Below, one piece after another: positions 1 to 8,353 of a DNA stretch of 24,480 bases (the stretch's first letter is position 1; every line of letters starts with the position of its first letter). This DNA is from CAZDBA01 sp964503615. GTDB lineage: Bacteria; Planctomycetota; Planctomycetia; Pirellulales; Pirellulaceae. Below the pieces are notes generated by a model. That model searched no databases. It worked only from the letters and a program-made list of their open reading frames with translations, and had not been told where the DNA came from. A program made the position numbers and the translations under genes. The stretch is taken from the NCBI GenBank assembly GCA_964503615.1, contig CAZDBA010000069.1, positions 1-24,480 of the forward strand, given 5' to 3'.

Positions 1-1
1 T

Positions 2-526
2 CTACCTAGGGCGGAATTTGATCTTTTCGATCAGCTTCTTTCGATTCCCGTTTTCATCAATTCGGCCATAGACCGCTTCGATAGCTTGGACGGTGTATCC
101 GTAGCGTAGCGATTCGTCGATGATAAACTCGACCTCGGTTTCGTCCTGCGAAGAGGGGTCAGATTCGGTTGTAATAGACTCTTCTATATATTTAGTGAGT
201 TGTTTGTAGTGGTTGGTTTTAGGTTGGCCTTCACTGTCGTAGGTCGCAGTGAAACTCTGAGTACTGACTTCATTATCAACCTTGATTCCGGAGATGACTC
301 GCTCCGCATTTGCCAGCAAGCTGACTTCGATCACCTTGGATTCGACATCGATTATCGATTCGGGCGTTTTTGAGGGCGCCGGCATTTTGATGTTGAAATC
401 AGCCTCTTGCGCTGTGATTTTGAAAGTCATAATGAAAAAGACCAGCAGCTGAAAAACGATGTCGATCATCGAAGTCATGTTCAGCTGGATTTCTTCGGCG
501 TTACTGTCTCTTGATTTAAACTTCAT
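2..526 (-). CDS. exbD: ExbD/TolR-type energy-transduction protein (second copy)
   Basis: A 174-aa inner-membrane protein of the ExbD/TolR family. These partner an ExbB/TolQ channel and use the proton gradient to drive work in the envelope. Seen: a short cytoplasmic N-terminus, one membrane helix at about residues 19-38, and the motif MIDIVFQLLVFF with the conserved aspartate at residue 22, the residue expected to carry protons. The rest is a periplasmic domain. It is longer than usual for the family (about 140 aa) because of an acidic, Ser/Thr-rich stretch near residues 95-130. It is the last gene of the minus-strand operon, 59 bases after the first exbD. The stop codon lies 2 bases from the window edge, so the gene is complete. 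The family is certain; the cargo or outer partner is unknown. Confidence 0.9.
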   Translation of the reverse strand: MKFKSRDSNAEEIQLNMTSMIDIVFQLLVFFIMTFKITAQEADFNIKMPAPSKTPESIIDVESKVIEVSLLANAERVISGIKVDNEVSTQSFTATYDSEGQPKTNHYKQLTKYIEESITTESDPSSQDETEVEFIIDESLRYGYTVQAIEAVYGRIDENGNRKKLIEKIKFRPR

Positions 527-585
527 CGTTTTTCTTGCAAGGTTTGACTAAGCAAAGTTTCAACAGGTGGCAGGACAAATTTCAG

Positions 586-1035
586 TCACCTTCTTCCACC
601 AACAACTTCCTTCACCCTGAGGGTAAAGTTCTCGAGCTTGCTGTCTTGGCATGTTTTGATCAAGTCCTGAACAAGACCGGTCCGAACGTTTTCGTGGGCT
701 CGGATGATTGTCGCAATTTTTTCCGGTGCGACTTTTTCACGTTGAGCCGCATCGATCTGTCGTTTTAAGACCGACTCAAGACCGGTGATCGGGTAGGTCG
801 TACCGGCGAACTTGACCGTTCCATTTTCGTCTAGATTCAAAATTACCTGATAGTCGGGGATGGTGTCCGGCGGAATCGCCATCACCGCTTGCGGAAGCAG
901 GATCTCTTCAGCCCGGTCGATCTTTGAGAAATTCATGATGATCATGAAAAAAGCGATCAGCTGAAAAGTCATGTCAATCATGGGGGTCAGGTCACCCTCC
1001 ATGATCTCCGTATTTTTGCTTTTGTTAAATCGCAT
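586..1035 (-). CDS. exbD: ExbD/TolR-type energy-transduction protein (first copy)
   Basis: A 149-aa protein of normal ExbD/TolR length. Seen: about 17 cytoplasmic residues, then a membrane helix at about 18-38 with LTPMIDMTFQLIAFF, the conserved aspartate being residue 21. A periplasmic domain follows and ends in a basic GGRR tail. Family knowledge: two ExbD subunits sit inside a pentamer of ExbB and the aspartate is the proton site. The gene lies 76 bases after exbB and 59 bases before a second, divergent exbD. The complex may therefore be a heterodimer ExbB5-ExbD1-ExbD2, as suggested for other systems with paired exbD genes. That is inference from gene order. Confidence 0.92.
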   Translation of the reverse strand: MRFNKSKNTEIMEGDLTPMIDMTFQLIAFFMIIMNFSKIDRAEEILLPQAVMAIPPDTIPDYQVILNLDENGTVKFAGTTYPITGLESVLKRQIDAAQREKVAPEKIATIIRAHENVRTGLVQDLIKTCQDSKLENFTLRVKEVVGGRR

Positions 1036-1111
1036 AGTTGAATAACCTAATAAACAGCGTAAGCCTAACGTGGGAAGTGCGGCTTTTCAGAGGTCGGCAA
1101 ACCAGAAAAGG

Positions 1112-1930
1112 TTAGTCTTTTTTGTTACCAACGTTTTCGAAGCGACTCATAAGGTTCTCGCTGGTGATACCCACTTCGAGAACCAAACGTTGTACGCGGT
1201 TTCTAAGAATGTTGTAGGCAGCAATCGCCGGAATCGCGATCGCCAAACCGATCAGCGTTGTAAGCAGGGCTTTCGAAATACCATCCGCCAGTTCAGCAGC
1301 ATCTGGTGTTGCGCCCGCAGTCGCGATTGAAAAGAACGAGTTGATCATACCGTGAACCGTTCCAAACAGCCCGATCATGGGAGAGATCGTTCCGATCAAA
1401 CCTAGGTAGCTCAGTCGGTGTTCCAGTTTCATGCTTTCTTCTTCGCCCACTTCGCCCATCGCAACATTTGCGTGTTCGTAGCTGTTGGATAGTTTGGAAA
1501 GTCCTGCAGCGAGAACATTTCCCATAAACGACTCGTCAGTTTTAGCCAGTTCATAGGCTTCCTGATATTGTTTTTCATCCAAATGCGCTTCGAAACTCTC
1601 CACTAAGAGTTCCGGACAAACAAACTCCCGTCTCGCTGAGAGGATATTCATGATGAACAACGCCACCAGAATAAAAGAGAGCGAAAGAAAGACCAGAATG
1701 TAAAGCCAGCCGAGTGATTCGACGAGCCAGCCAAGCAGGTTCTTGTCGGGGACTTCCGAGGTGTTTTCTCCATCACCTTCCGCTTCTGCTGGAGCTTCAG
1801 CAGCGGCATCGTCCTGAGCAAATGCGGCGCTCGAATCAATGGTCGGTAGAAAATTGAAAGCCGCACAAGCTACGAAAAAGACCATCGCCAATCGTAGGAG
1901 GTTGCGAGTGTCAAAAAGTCGTGAATGCAT
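1112..1930 (-). CDS. exbB: ExbB/TolQ/MotA-type proton channel protein
   Basis: A 272-aa protein of the ExbB/TolQ/MotA proton-channel family. Seen: an N-terminal signal-like helix (about residues 11-30) ending in AFAQ and an acidic Ala/Glu-rich periplasmic linker. Three membrane helices then follow, at about 74-98, 172-198 (containing ISPMIGLFGTVHGMI, the family signature) and 217-238 (TTLIGLAIAIPAIAAYNIL). The cleavable-looking leader plus linker is an extension found in many planctomycete and Bacteroidota ExbB proteins and absent from E. coli ExbB. A purine-rich AAGGAAAG lies about 15 bases before the ATG. It probably forms the channel with the two ExbD proteins encoded just downstream. The 272-base gap before it could hold its own promoter. 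Confidence 0.93.
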   Translation of the reverse strand: MHSRLFDTRNLLRLAMVFFVACAAFNFLPTIDSSAAFAQDDAAAEAPAEAEGDGENTSEVPDKNLLGWLVESLGWLYILVFLSLSFILVALFIMNILSARREFVCPELLVESFEAHLDEKQYQEAYELAKTDESFMGNVLAAGLSKLSNSYEHANVAMGEVGEEESMKLEHRLSYLGLIGTISPMIGLFGTVHGMINSFFSIATAGATPDAAELADGISKALLTTLIGLAIAIPAIAAYNILRNRVQRLVLEVGITSENLMSRFENVGNKKD

Positions 1931-2202
1931 CTTCGATATCTTTCCTTAAAGATTTGAGGGCGGGTGCCCGTTAACTTTTCTGATTTTTGCTTATCGAGAC
2001 GATGGAAGAGCCTCGATTGTAATTGTCACTATCAACTGAGCAAATGCCTTAACTTGGAAGCTAAGGCACTTAAGAGCAGGTTTTTAGACTGAAACGTGGA
2101 ATTGGCTCGGTTTTAAAGCTCGATTTTAAGCGTGACAGGAGGTATCGGTAGGAAGTGGTTGGGGTGTTGGAGTACTCGGCTTTCGAATTTTTGGAAGTCA
2201 GA
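1931..2202. other. Intergenic stretch between TPR gene and exbB
   Basis: No gene seen. On the minus strand it follows the 350-aa TPR gene and precedes exbB. It holds an inverted repeat TGCCTTA/TAAGGCA (2045-2051 and 2062-2068, 10-base loop), followed in the minus-strand direction by only three Ts. It could be a weak terminator or attenuator between the TPR genes and exbB. A small GC hairpin (GGGC/GCCC, 1958-1969) lies about 28 bases before the exbB start. I could not find a convincing -35/-10 pair. Confidence 0.35.
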
Positions 2203-3255
2203 TTAGCCACCATTCGTTAGCTTTAGCTTCCAGAACGAGTTGGCGTAATTGGAATTAAGAGTTTGCCGAGCCCGATTTGCACGATCGGTTTCCTCCATGG
2301 CAGTCCACAATTTGTTGAGGTTGTACAAAGCCTCAGCATGAGCATCTCGCTCGGTAGAAAAAAGCAAATCGGTATGAAGGAATGCGAGCGCGGCGCCTTT
2401 GCTGTCGTTCTCCTGAAGTCGGCAGACACCCAACGCGTTGTAACAGTATGCAAACAGCTGTTTATTGTCCGGGTTTTCTTCTTTGATAATCTTCTCGATC
2501 GTTGCCTTGGCTTCTGCAACACTTTCTTTGTCCAGCAACGCAGAAGCTTTGGCCGCCTGGACCTTGGCCATCGCTTTGTATTGCTGTGCGTTGACGTCGT
2601 TCAGTGGATGACCTTGAAGTGTTTCAAAGCTGGATTTAGCTTTGCGGTGTTTTCCGGTCAGCAACTGAGCTTGTCCCAAACTGAAAAGCCCTCTCAATTG
2701 GTAGTCGGGTAGCGACGAATTAGCCAGCTTTTCGAATTCAGCTTCTGCTTTTTCGATTTGGTTGACCGCCACATACAGTTCTCCATAAAGTTCGATTAGC
2801 GGGTAGGCACGAAAACTGTTTGGGTTTTGGTTTAGGAACGTGCCAATTTTACCTCCGGCTTCTTTGATCGAGACTGAACCGCCTTGCAGCGCGAGTTTCC
2901 CTGCAACAAACGCGTCAATGTAGTTGTACTCCTGTAACGCCATCCCCGTGGGAAGTTCTGTGATCTTTTGTAACTGTGCCAGCGCGTCGTTGTACTGGCC
3001 ATTATCCATATCACCAACAGCGCGTCCCAGTTCCCGGGGTGCACCTGAAAAACTGACGTTTTTGATGTCCTGTATGGGAATTGTTTGATCGCCGACACGG
3101 ATTTCGTCTGGTGTCGAATTGGAAATTTTGCCTCGGACTGGTCGACCCGTATTTAGAAATACAGTGTCCTGCGCATAACCGTTTGCAGCACCAAGTCCAA
3201 AGGCGATTACCAATGCCAAGATGATTGTTTTCAAGTTGATGTTATTCAAGCCCAT
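2203..3255 (-). CDS. Exported TPR-repeat protein with small N-terminal beta domain
   Basis: A 350-aa exported protein of unrecognised family. Seen: a signal peptide at about residues 1-29 (hydrophobic run ILALVIAFGLGAANGYA then Q). A compact beta-strand segment follows (about 30-75) with the pattern GRPVRGKI...IRVGDQTIPIQDI, resembling small Sm-like or SH3-like barrels that often precede TPRs in planctomycete proteins. About seven helical-hairpin TPR-like units then run to the C-terminus (for example residues near FSLGQAQLLTGKHRKAKSSF and ALGVCRLQENDSKGAALAF). It starts 9 bases after the stop of the 1024-aa TPR gene, so the two are co-transcribed, and exbB/exbD follow. By analogy with CpoB in Tol-Pal it may be the periplasmic adaptor of the ExbBDD motor. 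That role is inferred. Confidence 0.85.
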   Translation of the reverse strand: MGLNNINLKTIILALVIAFGLGAANGYAQDTVFLNTGRPVRGKISNSTPDEIRVGDQTIPIQDIKNVSFSGAPRELGRAVGDMDNGQYNDALAQLQKITELPTGMALQEYNYIDAFVAGKLALQGGSVSIKEAGGKIGTFLNQNPNSFRAYPLIELYGELYVAVNQIEKAEAEFEKLANSSLPDYQLRGLFSLGQAQLLTGKHRKAKSSFETLQGHPLNDVNAQQYKAMAKVQAAKASALLDKESVAEAKATIEKIIKEENPDNKQLFAYCYNALGVCRLQENDSKGAALAFLHTDLLFSTERDAHAEALYNLNKLWTAMEETDRANRARQTLNSNYANSFWKLKLTNGG

Positions 3256-3264
3256 CGTCTTTCA

Positions 3265-6200
3265 CTAATTGGAGTTGTTGATTCGATCTGCAAGTTCTTC
3301 GAACTTGCCTTGCCAACGACCACCGCCAAATTCGGGGTCGCGTTTTGTCAGGTTTGAGATTTCTTTTTTCGCTGCGTCGATCGCCTTTTGGTTGCCTGTT
3401 AGTTGTCCGTATTCATACATCGATTCGATCCGCCCCAATTTGGCTTGACGATACGTGTCTTCGAGCGGATCTTTGCCGCGGGTCAGCGAACCGAGTCGTT
3501 TCCAACCCCAAATCAATGTCTTTTCCTTACCCTCGTCATCGGTGTAGGTGTCCCGACCTCCCAAAGCGTCGACGTAAGGTTGGGAGAGATTGGATGCCTT
3601 GCCCCATTGATGAAGCGTCACTGCCGCATCGACTTGCGCTTTCAGGTTCGAGGGTTTATCTCGAAGTGCCTCAGCCAACAAATCAACTGCTTCTTCATAG
3701 TTGCCTGCGCCGCGTTTTGCGAGCGCCTGCTGCCGTTTGAGTTCTGTAATCCGCTGTGCCTCTTGGGGGTCGCCCTCAAAGCCGATTTCGGTGGCACGTT
3801 TCAAAGCTGCGGCAGCGGAATTATACATCCTGCTTTGCATCTCTTCGTCGAACGCGAGTTGCTCAGCCATATCCAGCATCGTTGAACCGGCCCACAAGAC
3901 GGTACGAGCAGATTTTGCATCCTCGGAAATGGATATCAAAAACTGCTCGACAGATTTTGCCATCGCAGTTTTTCGATCGTTGCCCTTAGTACGATTAAAT
4001 TGGGTGACCAATTCGGTGGCGATCACTTTGTAGACTCCGACCAATTGAGCTTGTCCGGCCTCCCCGTCAGGTTCGTAAAGTACTTTTAGTCCTTCCAAGA
4101 CACCCTCAAGTTTGTTGATCCACTTTTCAGGTTGCCCCAGATCCATCGCCCTGAGATAAACCTTGATCGCAGTTTTGTACGTTTCTTTTTCGTAAGTGGC
4201 TTTTTTGGCACCTGAAACGGCAGGATGTTTTTGCTTGATCAGATCCAGCGGAGCGATTTCGACGGTTGGGGACTCAAGCCGGTCCACTGCCTGTTGAACT
4301 TCACCCTTCTCAAGCAGAGCCTTTGTCAGAAGTAACGCTCCGAGAGAACAGGAGTAAGTGAGCGTTTTTTTGTTGTATCCGCCGACTCCCTCGGCCAGTA
4401 GGTCGGCCGTTTTTTGTAGTTTCTCTGGAACCTTTGTTTTGTCACGACCGTATTCAAACCAAAGACTTTGTCCGAGTGTCAGAGCGATTCTCGCACGTGC
4501 TGGATCATCTTTTGGAATCGTCTCCATGTAACGTGTTGCGGCTGCAAGATCTTTGTTCCGGAGTGCAATTCTGGCCATGGTGTCGGCACTGCGAACCGCT
4601 TCAGGTGTTCCTGGCCAACGTTTGATGACTCGATCGCAGACACTAGTTAATCGTGCCATATCGTTTGCCGATAGCGGCGATCCCGCCGGTCCCGATGGCG
4701 CCGCCATTTTCGGATAGCTTTTTACGACCAACCCTGCAGACTGTTGAGTCCAACTCACGGTCGCGTAACGGTCTAAAAGGAACTCGCCGATAATTACCGC
4801 TTCAAAGAATTGATCGTTGGAATAGTAAGCAAAGCACTGGAGGTAGCGAAGGTAGTTCAACTCGTCGCGTGGCGTTTCCGCATTGGACTTTTCCAAAGCA
4901 AGTTGAACGGTCTGCAGGATTTTTGCAGATTGTTCCTCAATGCCGAGTTCGGTTGTTTCCAAGTCGGACTGAAGTTTTGCGTCTTTGTTCCCTCGGGCTA
5001 TTTGCGATTTCAGTCGTGAGGCTTTAACCGAAATTTCTCCCAATTCAGTGGCCTGATCACGAGCTAGATTTTTGAGTTCGACCAAACTTAAATCTTTCGC
5101 AACAATGTCAGGTGTATCAGGGGCATCGATTTTCCATTCGGTCAGTAAGGCACGTGCCTCTTCCTGTACGGGTCCTGGGGCTTTGGAAACTTTTCTCGCC
5201 AGAACTGAGGCTTGATTGTTCAAGCGGTTAACTTCGCTCGGTTTTGCGTTCTTCTTTTTCAGTGTGACGGCTTGGGTGCGATAAGCTTTCGCCAATGCCA
5301 AGCGGACCTTTAGCCACTCGGGATGATTTTCGTTGCGTCTTGTCAGTGATTGCACCAACGGTTCGATTTTTTCAATCACCTCTTCGGCCGGATATGGGGT
5401 CGTGTCGTTCCAGCAATCGGCAGCGACCACAGCAGCCTTGCGTTTGATTCCAAGAAAGTCAGTTCCTTTAGGAAAGAGGAAAATATCATCGACTCGCAGA
5501 AGAGCCTTTTTGTACTGCTTTAGTTTTTGATGGGCGCGAGCGGCCAAGAGGCAGGCATCTACGCCTCGGGGACGGCTACTGAACTTTTCCCAAGTCGCGT
5601 TGTATTCGTCGACCGCTTTTTGCAGAAACTCTTTTTTCTTTTTTGGGGCGGTGTAGGTATCGGCAATCAGTTCCTGAACGGCGCCCATGTTGACTCTGGA
5701 ATCGAGATAGGCGTTCTCTAAAGTTTTGTTCTTTTGCGCTTTTTCTGCCGGGTTGGTTTGCGCGGTTGATTTGCGAAGCTTTTTCAGCAACTCAAGGTAG
5801 CTCGCGCGAGAAGCTGTATACCCTGCCAAAGCCTTGTTGAGTTTTTCGCGAGCGATGCCCAGCTGTTTTTCTTTTTCGGCTTTAGTCAGTCGGTCCGATT
5901 CGCTTCGCATTATCGAAATACGAGACTGGTAGCGAAATAGGCGAGCCTGTTCCTGTTGGGCGTTGGCTTGCGCCTCTTTGCCTTTGGCATTTTTGGAATA
6001 GATTTCCAGTTGGCCTTGGGCCTCTGCCAAACGTTCATCCCACTTCTCAAGATCACGAATTCGGCTGACGCTCTGGACCAACGTGCGAGATTTCTCCAGC
6101 GGAATTCGTTGACGGAAATTTTTAGGGACTGTCTTGCTGGTAGCCGCTCGATCCAGGTACTCCATAGTCAGGTCGAAATAGCCGTTTTGACGCATCGCAT

Positions 6201-6339
6201 CGACAAAGGCCTGAGCCGGTTCCTGGCCGCGACAGAGAGCGGGCGATAATAGAACTGAAACAACTGTCAGGTAGAAAACCTGAACACGAAACCGGTAAAA
6301 TGACTGGTTGAAAAAGGTAGTAAAAAGACTTCTTTGCAC
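3265..6339 (-). CDS. Large exported TPR/alpha-solenoid protein
   Basis: A 1024-aa protein, first gene of the minus-strand operon. Seen: an N-terminal leader (about residues 1-39, hydrophobic run VFYLTVVSVLLSPALCRG, then Q). A charged, Lys/Gln/Glu-rich region at about 75-200 looks like coiled coil. Long tandem helical repeats of TPR type follow, with a clear canonical unit near the C-terminus (NYEEAVDLLAEALRDKPSN). I see no catalytic motif. The start is a GTG at 6337-6339 with AGGGGA (complement of about 6348-6353) at a good distance, which supports this start. It is coupled to the next TPR gene (9-base gap) and lies upstream of exbB-exbD-exbD. It could be a periplasmic scaffold or outer-membrane-associated partner of the energised complex. 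The function is unknown. Confidence 0.85.
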   Translation of the reverse strand: MQRSLFTTFFNQSFYRFRVQVFYLTVVSVLLSPALCRGQEPAQAFVDAMRQNGYFDLTMEYLDRAATSKTVPKNFRQRIPLEKSRTLVQSVSRIRDLEKWDERLAEAQGQLEIYSKNAKGKEAQANAQQEQARLFRYQSRISIMRSESDRLTKAEKEKQLGIAREKLNKALAGYTASRASYLELLKKLRKSTAQTNPAEKAQKNKTLENAYLDSRVNMGAVQELIADTYTAPKKKKEFLQKAVDEYNATWEKFSSRPRGVDACLLAARAHQKLKQYKKALLRVDDIFLFPKGTDFLGIKRKAAVVAADCWNDTTPYPAEEVIEKIEPLVQSLTRRNENHPEWLKVRLALAKAYRTQAVTLKKKNAKPSEVNRLNNQASVLARKVSKAPGPVQEEARALLTEWKIDAPDTPDIVAKDLSLVELKNLARDQATELGEISVKASRLKSQIARGNKDAKLQSDLETTELGIEEQSAKILQTVQLALEKSNAETPRDELNYLRYLQCFAYYSNDQFFEAVIIGEFLLDRYATVSWTQQSAGLVVKSYPKMAAPSGPAGSPLSANDMARLTSVCDRVIKRWPGTPEAVRSADTMARIALRNKDLAAATRYMETIPKDDPARARIALTLGQSLWFEYGRDKTKVPEKLQKTADLLAEGVGGYNKKTLTYSCSLGALLLTKALLEKGEVQQAVDRLESPTVEIAPLDLIKQKHPAVSGAKKATYEKETYKTAIKVYLRAMDLGQPEKWINKLEGVLEGLKVLYEPDGEAGQAQLVGVYKVIATELVTQFNRTKGNDRKTAMAKSVEQFLISISEDAKSARTVLWAGSTMLDMAEQLAFDEEMQSRMYNSAAAALKRATEIGFEGDPQEAQRITELKRQQALAKRGAGNYEEAVDLLAEALRDKPSNLKAQVDAAVTLHQWGKASNLSQPYVDALGGRDTYTDDEGKEKTLIWGWKRLGSLTRGKDPLEDTYRQAKLGRIESMYEYGQLTGNQKAIDAAKKEISNLTKRDPEFGGGRWQGKFEELADRINNSN

Positions 6340-6695
6340 TATTTTGTCCCCTAACCATGAAACGAATTCTCAACTTGTTGGTTGAAAGATTCCATTGGTT
6401 TTGTTTCTCTGAATTGCCCAATACATCATATCATGTTTCCGCTTTTTGGAAACAAACCAGCTCCGATTTCACTGCTCGGATTCGTAGCTTTGTAGCGGTT
6501 GAATCGAGGCTCCGAGCCAATTCGCCAATTCGTCCATACTACTTGGTGCCTCAGTCCAGTAATTTCTGGACTGAGGCAGATTTCACATATCCGAGCGGTT
6601 GAGGCTTTCCAAATCATTGCTTGTTTCGGGCCATCAACAGTTTTTGTTGCTAAAAACCGTATTCTCAATCTAGCTAGTGGGTTAAAATTCAGCCT
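6340..6695. promoter_or_regulatory. Divergent promoter region
   Basis: A 356-base region between the minus-strand TPR/ExbBD operon and the plus-strand gene at 6696, so it must carry promoters for both. I see no gene here. It contains a perfect hairpin at 6547-6578 (listed separately) and a smaller AT-rich hairpin TGTTTCC/GGAAACA (6434-6440 and 6448-6454, 7-base loop). Purine-rich AGGGGA on the minus strand near 6350 is the ribosome binding site of the TPR gene. No promoter boxes could be assigned with confidence. Confidence 0.5.
6547..6578. promoter_or_regulatory. Perfect 13-bp hairpin in divergent promoter region
   Basis: The left arm TGCCTCAGTCCAG (6547-6559) and right arm CTGGACTGAGGCA (6566-6578) are exact reverse complements around the 6-base loop TAATTT. 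Neither side is followed by a T-run, and there is no upstream convergent gene to terminate, so a terminator is unlikely. Its place between two divergent genes suggests an operator (a 32-bp dyad) or a structured 5' leader of the gene at 6696. No known regulator site was recognised. Confidence 0.6.
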
Positions 6696-8353
6696 ATGAA
6701 TATTGAAATCCAATCCGATGAGCCGGAAGAGACAAAGAAAGCACTGTCCCGCCCGATCGAATTCAACTCCAGAGGGCAAAGAACTAGACTCTTGGTTTTG
6801 GTGGTCATGCTAATGCTGGTGTTGATCGGCATGAAAGAGGCTGGAAAAGCGAAAAATTGGCGCTGGATGGGGTTCGGAGCTGATGGGAAGCAGCTGAAAC
6901 ACTCGGAAGAAGAAGCAGATGAGAAGAAGNNNNNNNNNNNNNNNNNNNNNNNNNNNNNNNNNNNNNNNNNNNNNNNNNNNNNNNNNNNNNNNNNNNNNNN
7001 NNNNNNNNNNNNNNNNNNNNNNNNNNNNNCGGAGCTGATGGGAAGCAGCTGAAACACTCGGAAGAAGAAGCAGATGAGAAGAAGATCGTTTTCCGTGAGA
7101 GCCAATACGATTCTGCCAGCGACTCACAGAAGAGTGAGGCCCTAAAGATTGGCCCGCAAACCTCCGAGGCGGAATCCGGCCAAGCGACGGGCCAAACGAC
7201 GGTTGAGGGCTTTGAAAACGTTTTGGTGTCTCAATGGTTGGGCGAACAAAGCAGGGCTGGCGAAATTTACCAAGCTGAGTTTTGGGAGCTGTTCTACGAC
7301 CAGAATTCGATCGGCGAACGAAGACTCTTATTTAGTATTTTGCGGGATTTGAGAAACGGTCATAAAAACGGTGCGGCGGGCAGCAAGGAATGTGGAAAGC
7401 TTGTTCAAAAAATGGATAAGTTTGTTCGAGCTCACTCCCAAGAGTTGCTGGGCAAGATTTCTCTGCTGGAATCGGATTCACCCCGTCGACTGAAATTGGA
7501 TGAGCAACTACAAGGCTTTCAAAAACAATGGGATTCGCTGTCCGTTGTATTGAATGCTGACCAGTTACCCGACGAATCCCAGTTGGCCGATGTTTTCGCT
7601 TTGCAAAGTGGATTGGATGTTGCGGCGTTCAATGACGTTGCCGATCACACTCGCTCGGGTCGACCGGCCGATGATCCGGCTTGGTTAAGAGTGTGGGAAA
7701 CACTGTTTGATCCTGCTATTGCTCCAAAACATTTTAAGTCGGTGACTCCATTTCAGCTTAGAGCTCAGCCCGATGTCTATCGAGGCAAGCCGGTTTCACT
7801 GGAGGGGGAACTGCGTGGGATCGAAGTAATACGAACACGTAACAATCCTCTGGGAATCGACCCGTTTTATTCTGTCTGGATTAAACATGAGGAATCCAAT
7901 CGCCAGCCTTTCAACGTATATGTTACTGATTTGCCAGAGGGCATCGAGCTTGAAAACGATTACGGCCAGACGTTGTTCAAAGAAAAGAACATTTCGGTCA
8001 ACGGCGTTTTCTTTAAGGTCCGTACTTACGCTGACGCCGGTGAAACGATTTCTGAGACGCCGATTGTTTTGTGCAAGTCGTTTCAGTTGATGCGCAAGCC
8101 GCCTGTGAAATCCGTTTCGGTGCGTAGCGACTTCAAAATTTCAAGAGGTCAGTGGATCACTTTTTTGGTCGCCATGCCATTGCTTGCAGGGTTTCTCGCT
8201 TATTATGCTTATCGAGGAACCGCACGTCGTCGATCGGCTCCGGGTAAAGTTGTCACGGGGCAGATCAATGATTCGTTGGATCAATTATCAGATGATCCTG
8301 AGGTGAAGACGGTCGAAGAGAAATTGTCCAGCTTGAATTGGGACGACGTTTAA
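6696..8353 (+). CDS. Two-helix membrane-anchored protein of unknown function (interrupted by scaffold gap)
   Basis: Unrecognised protein. As written, the gene is broken by 100 N (6930-7029) flanked by an exact 55-bp repeat. Removing N plus one copy (155 bases) joins the frames into 500 codons ending at the TAA of 8351-8353, with the junction reading ...DEKK-IVFRES.... Seen: a charged cytoplasmic N-terminus, membrane helix 1 at about residues 32-46, and a Glu/Ser/Gln-rich linker. A helical region (about 110-300) precedes a beta-rich segment at about 305-415 (YRGKPVSLEGELRGIEV ... NISVNGVFFKV) that resembles an OB fold. Membrane helix 2 (about 435-455) and an acidic tail complete the protein. 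Its stop overlaps the start of the next gene (TAATG), so the two are translationally coupled. It is probably an envelope protein with a periplasmic central domain. No function is assigned. Confidence 0.8.
6875..6929. repeat. 55-bp direct repeat, copy 1 (assembly overlap)
   Basis: This 55-base segment is repeated exactly at 7030-7084, on the other side of a 100-N run. Exact identity and the length (a common assembler k-mer) point to two contig ends that overlap by one k-mer and were placed end to end. It lies inside a coding region and is not a biological repeat. Confidence 0.85.
6930..7029. other. 100-N scaffold gap, probably spurious
   Basis: Exactly 100 undetermined bases between two identical 55-base flanks. 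Closing it by merging the flanks restores the reading frame of the surrounding gene, so the gap probably contains no missing sequence. Confidence 0.85.
7030..7084. repeat. 55-bp direct repeat, copy 2 (assembly overlap)
   Basis: Exact second copy of 6875-6929, immediately after the N run. See the entry for copy 1. Confidence 0.85.

Noticed and set aside
3345..3885. Open reading frames on the plus strand opposite the large TPR gene
   Set aside because: They are antisense shadows: composition rich in Arg/Cys/Ser, no domains, no ribosome binding sites, and full overlap with a clear gene. The same applies to other long antisense frames, for example 10722-11291 and 14879-15436.
6875..7084. Biological tandem repeat or frameshifted pseudogene
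   Set aside because: Exact 55-bp identity around exactly 100 N, the same overlap length at a second gap, and perfect frame restoration on merging all point to scaffolding.
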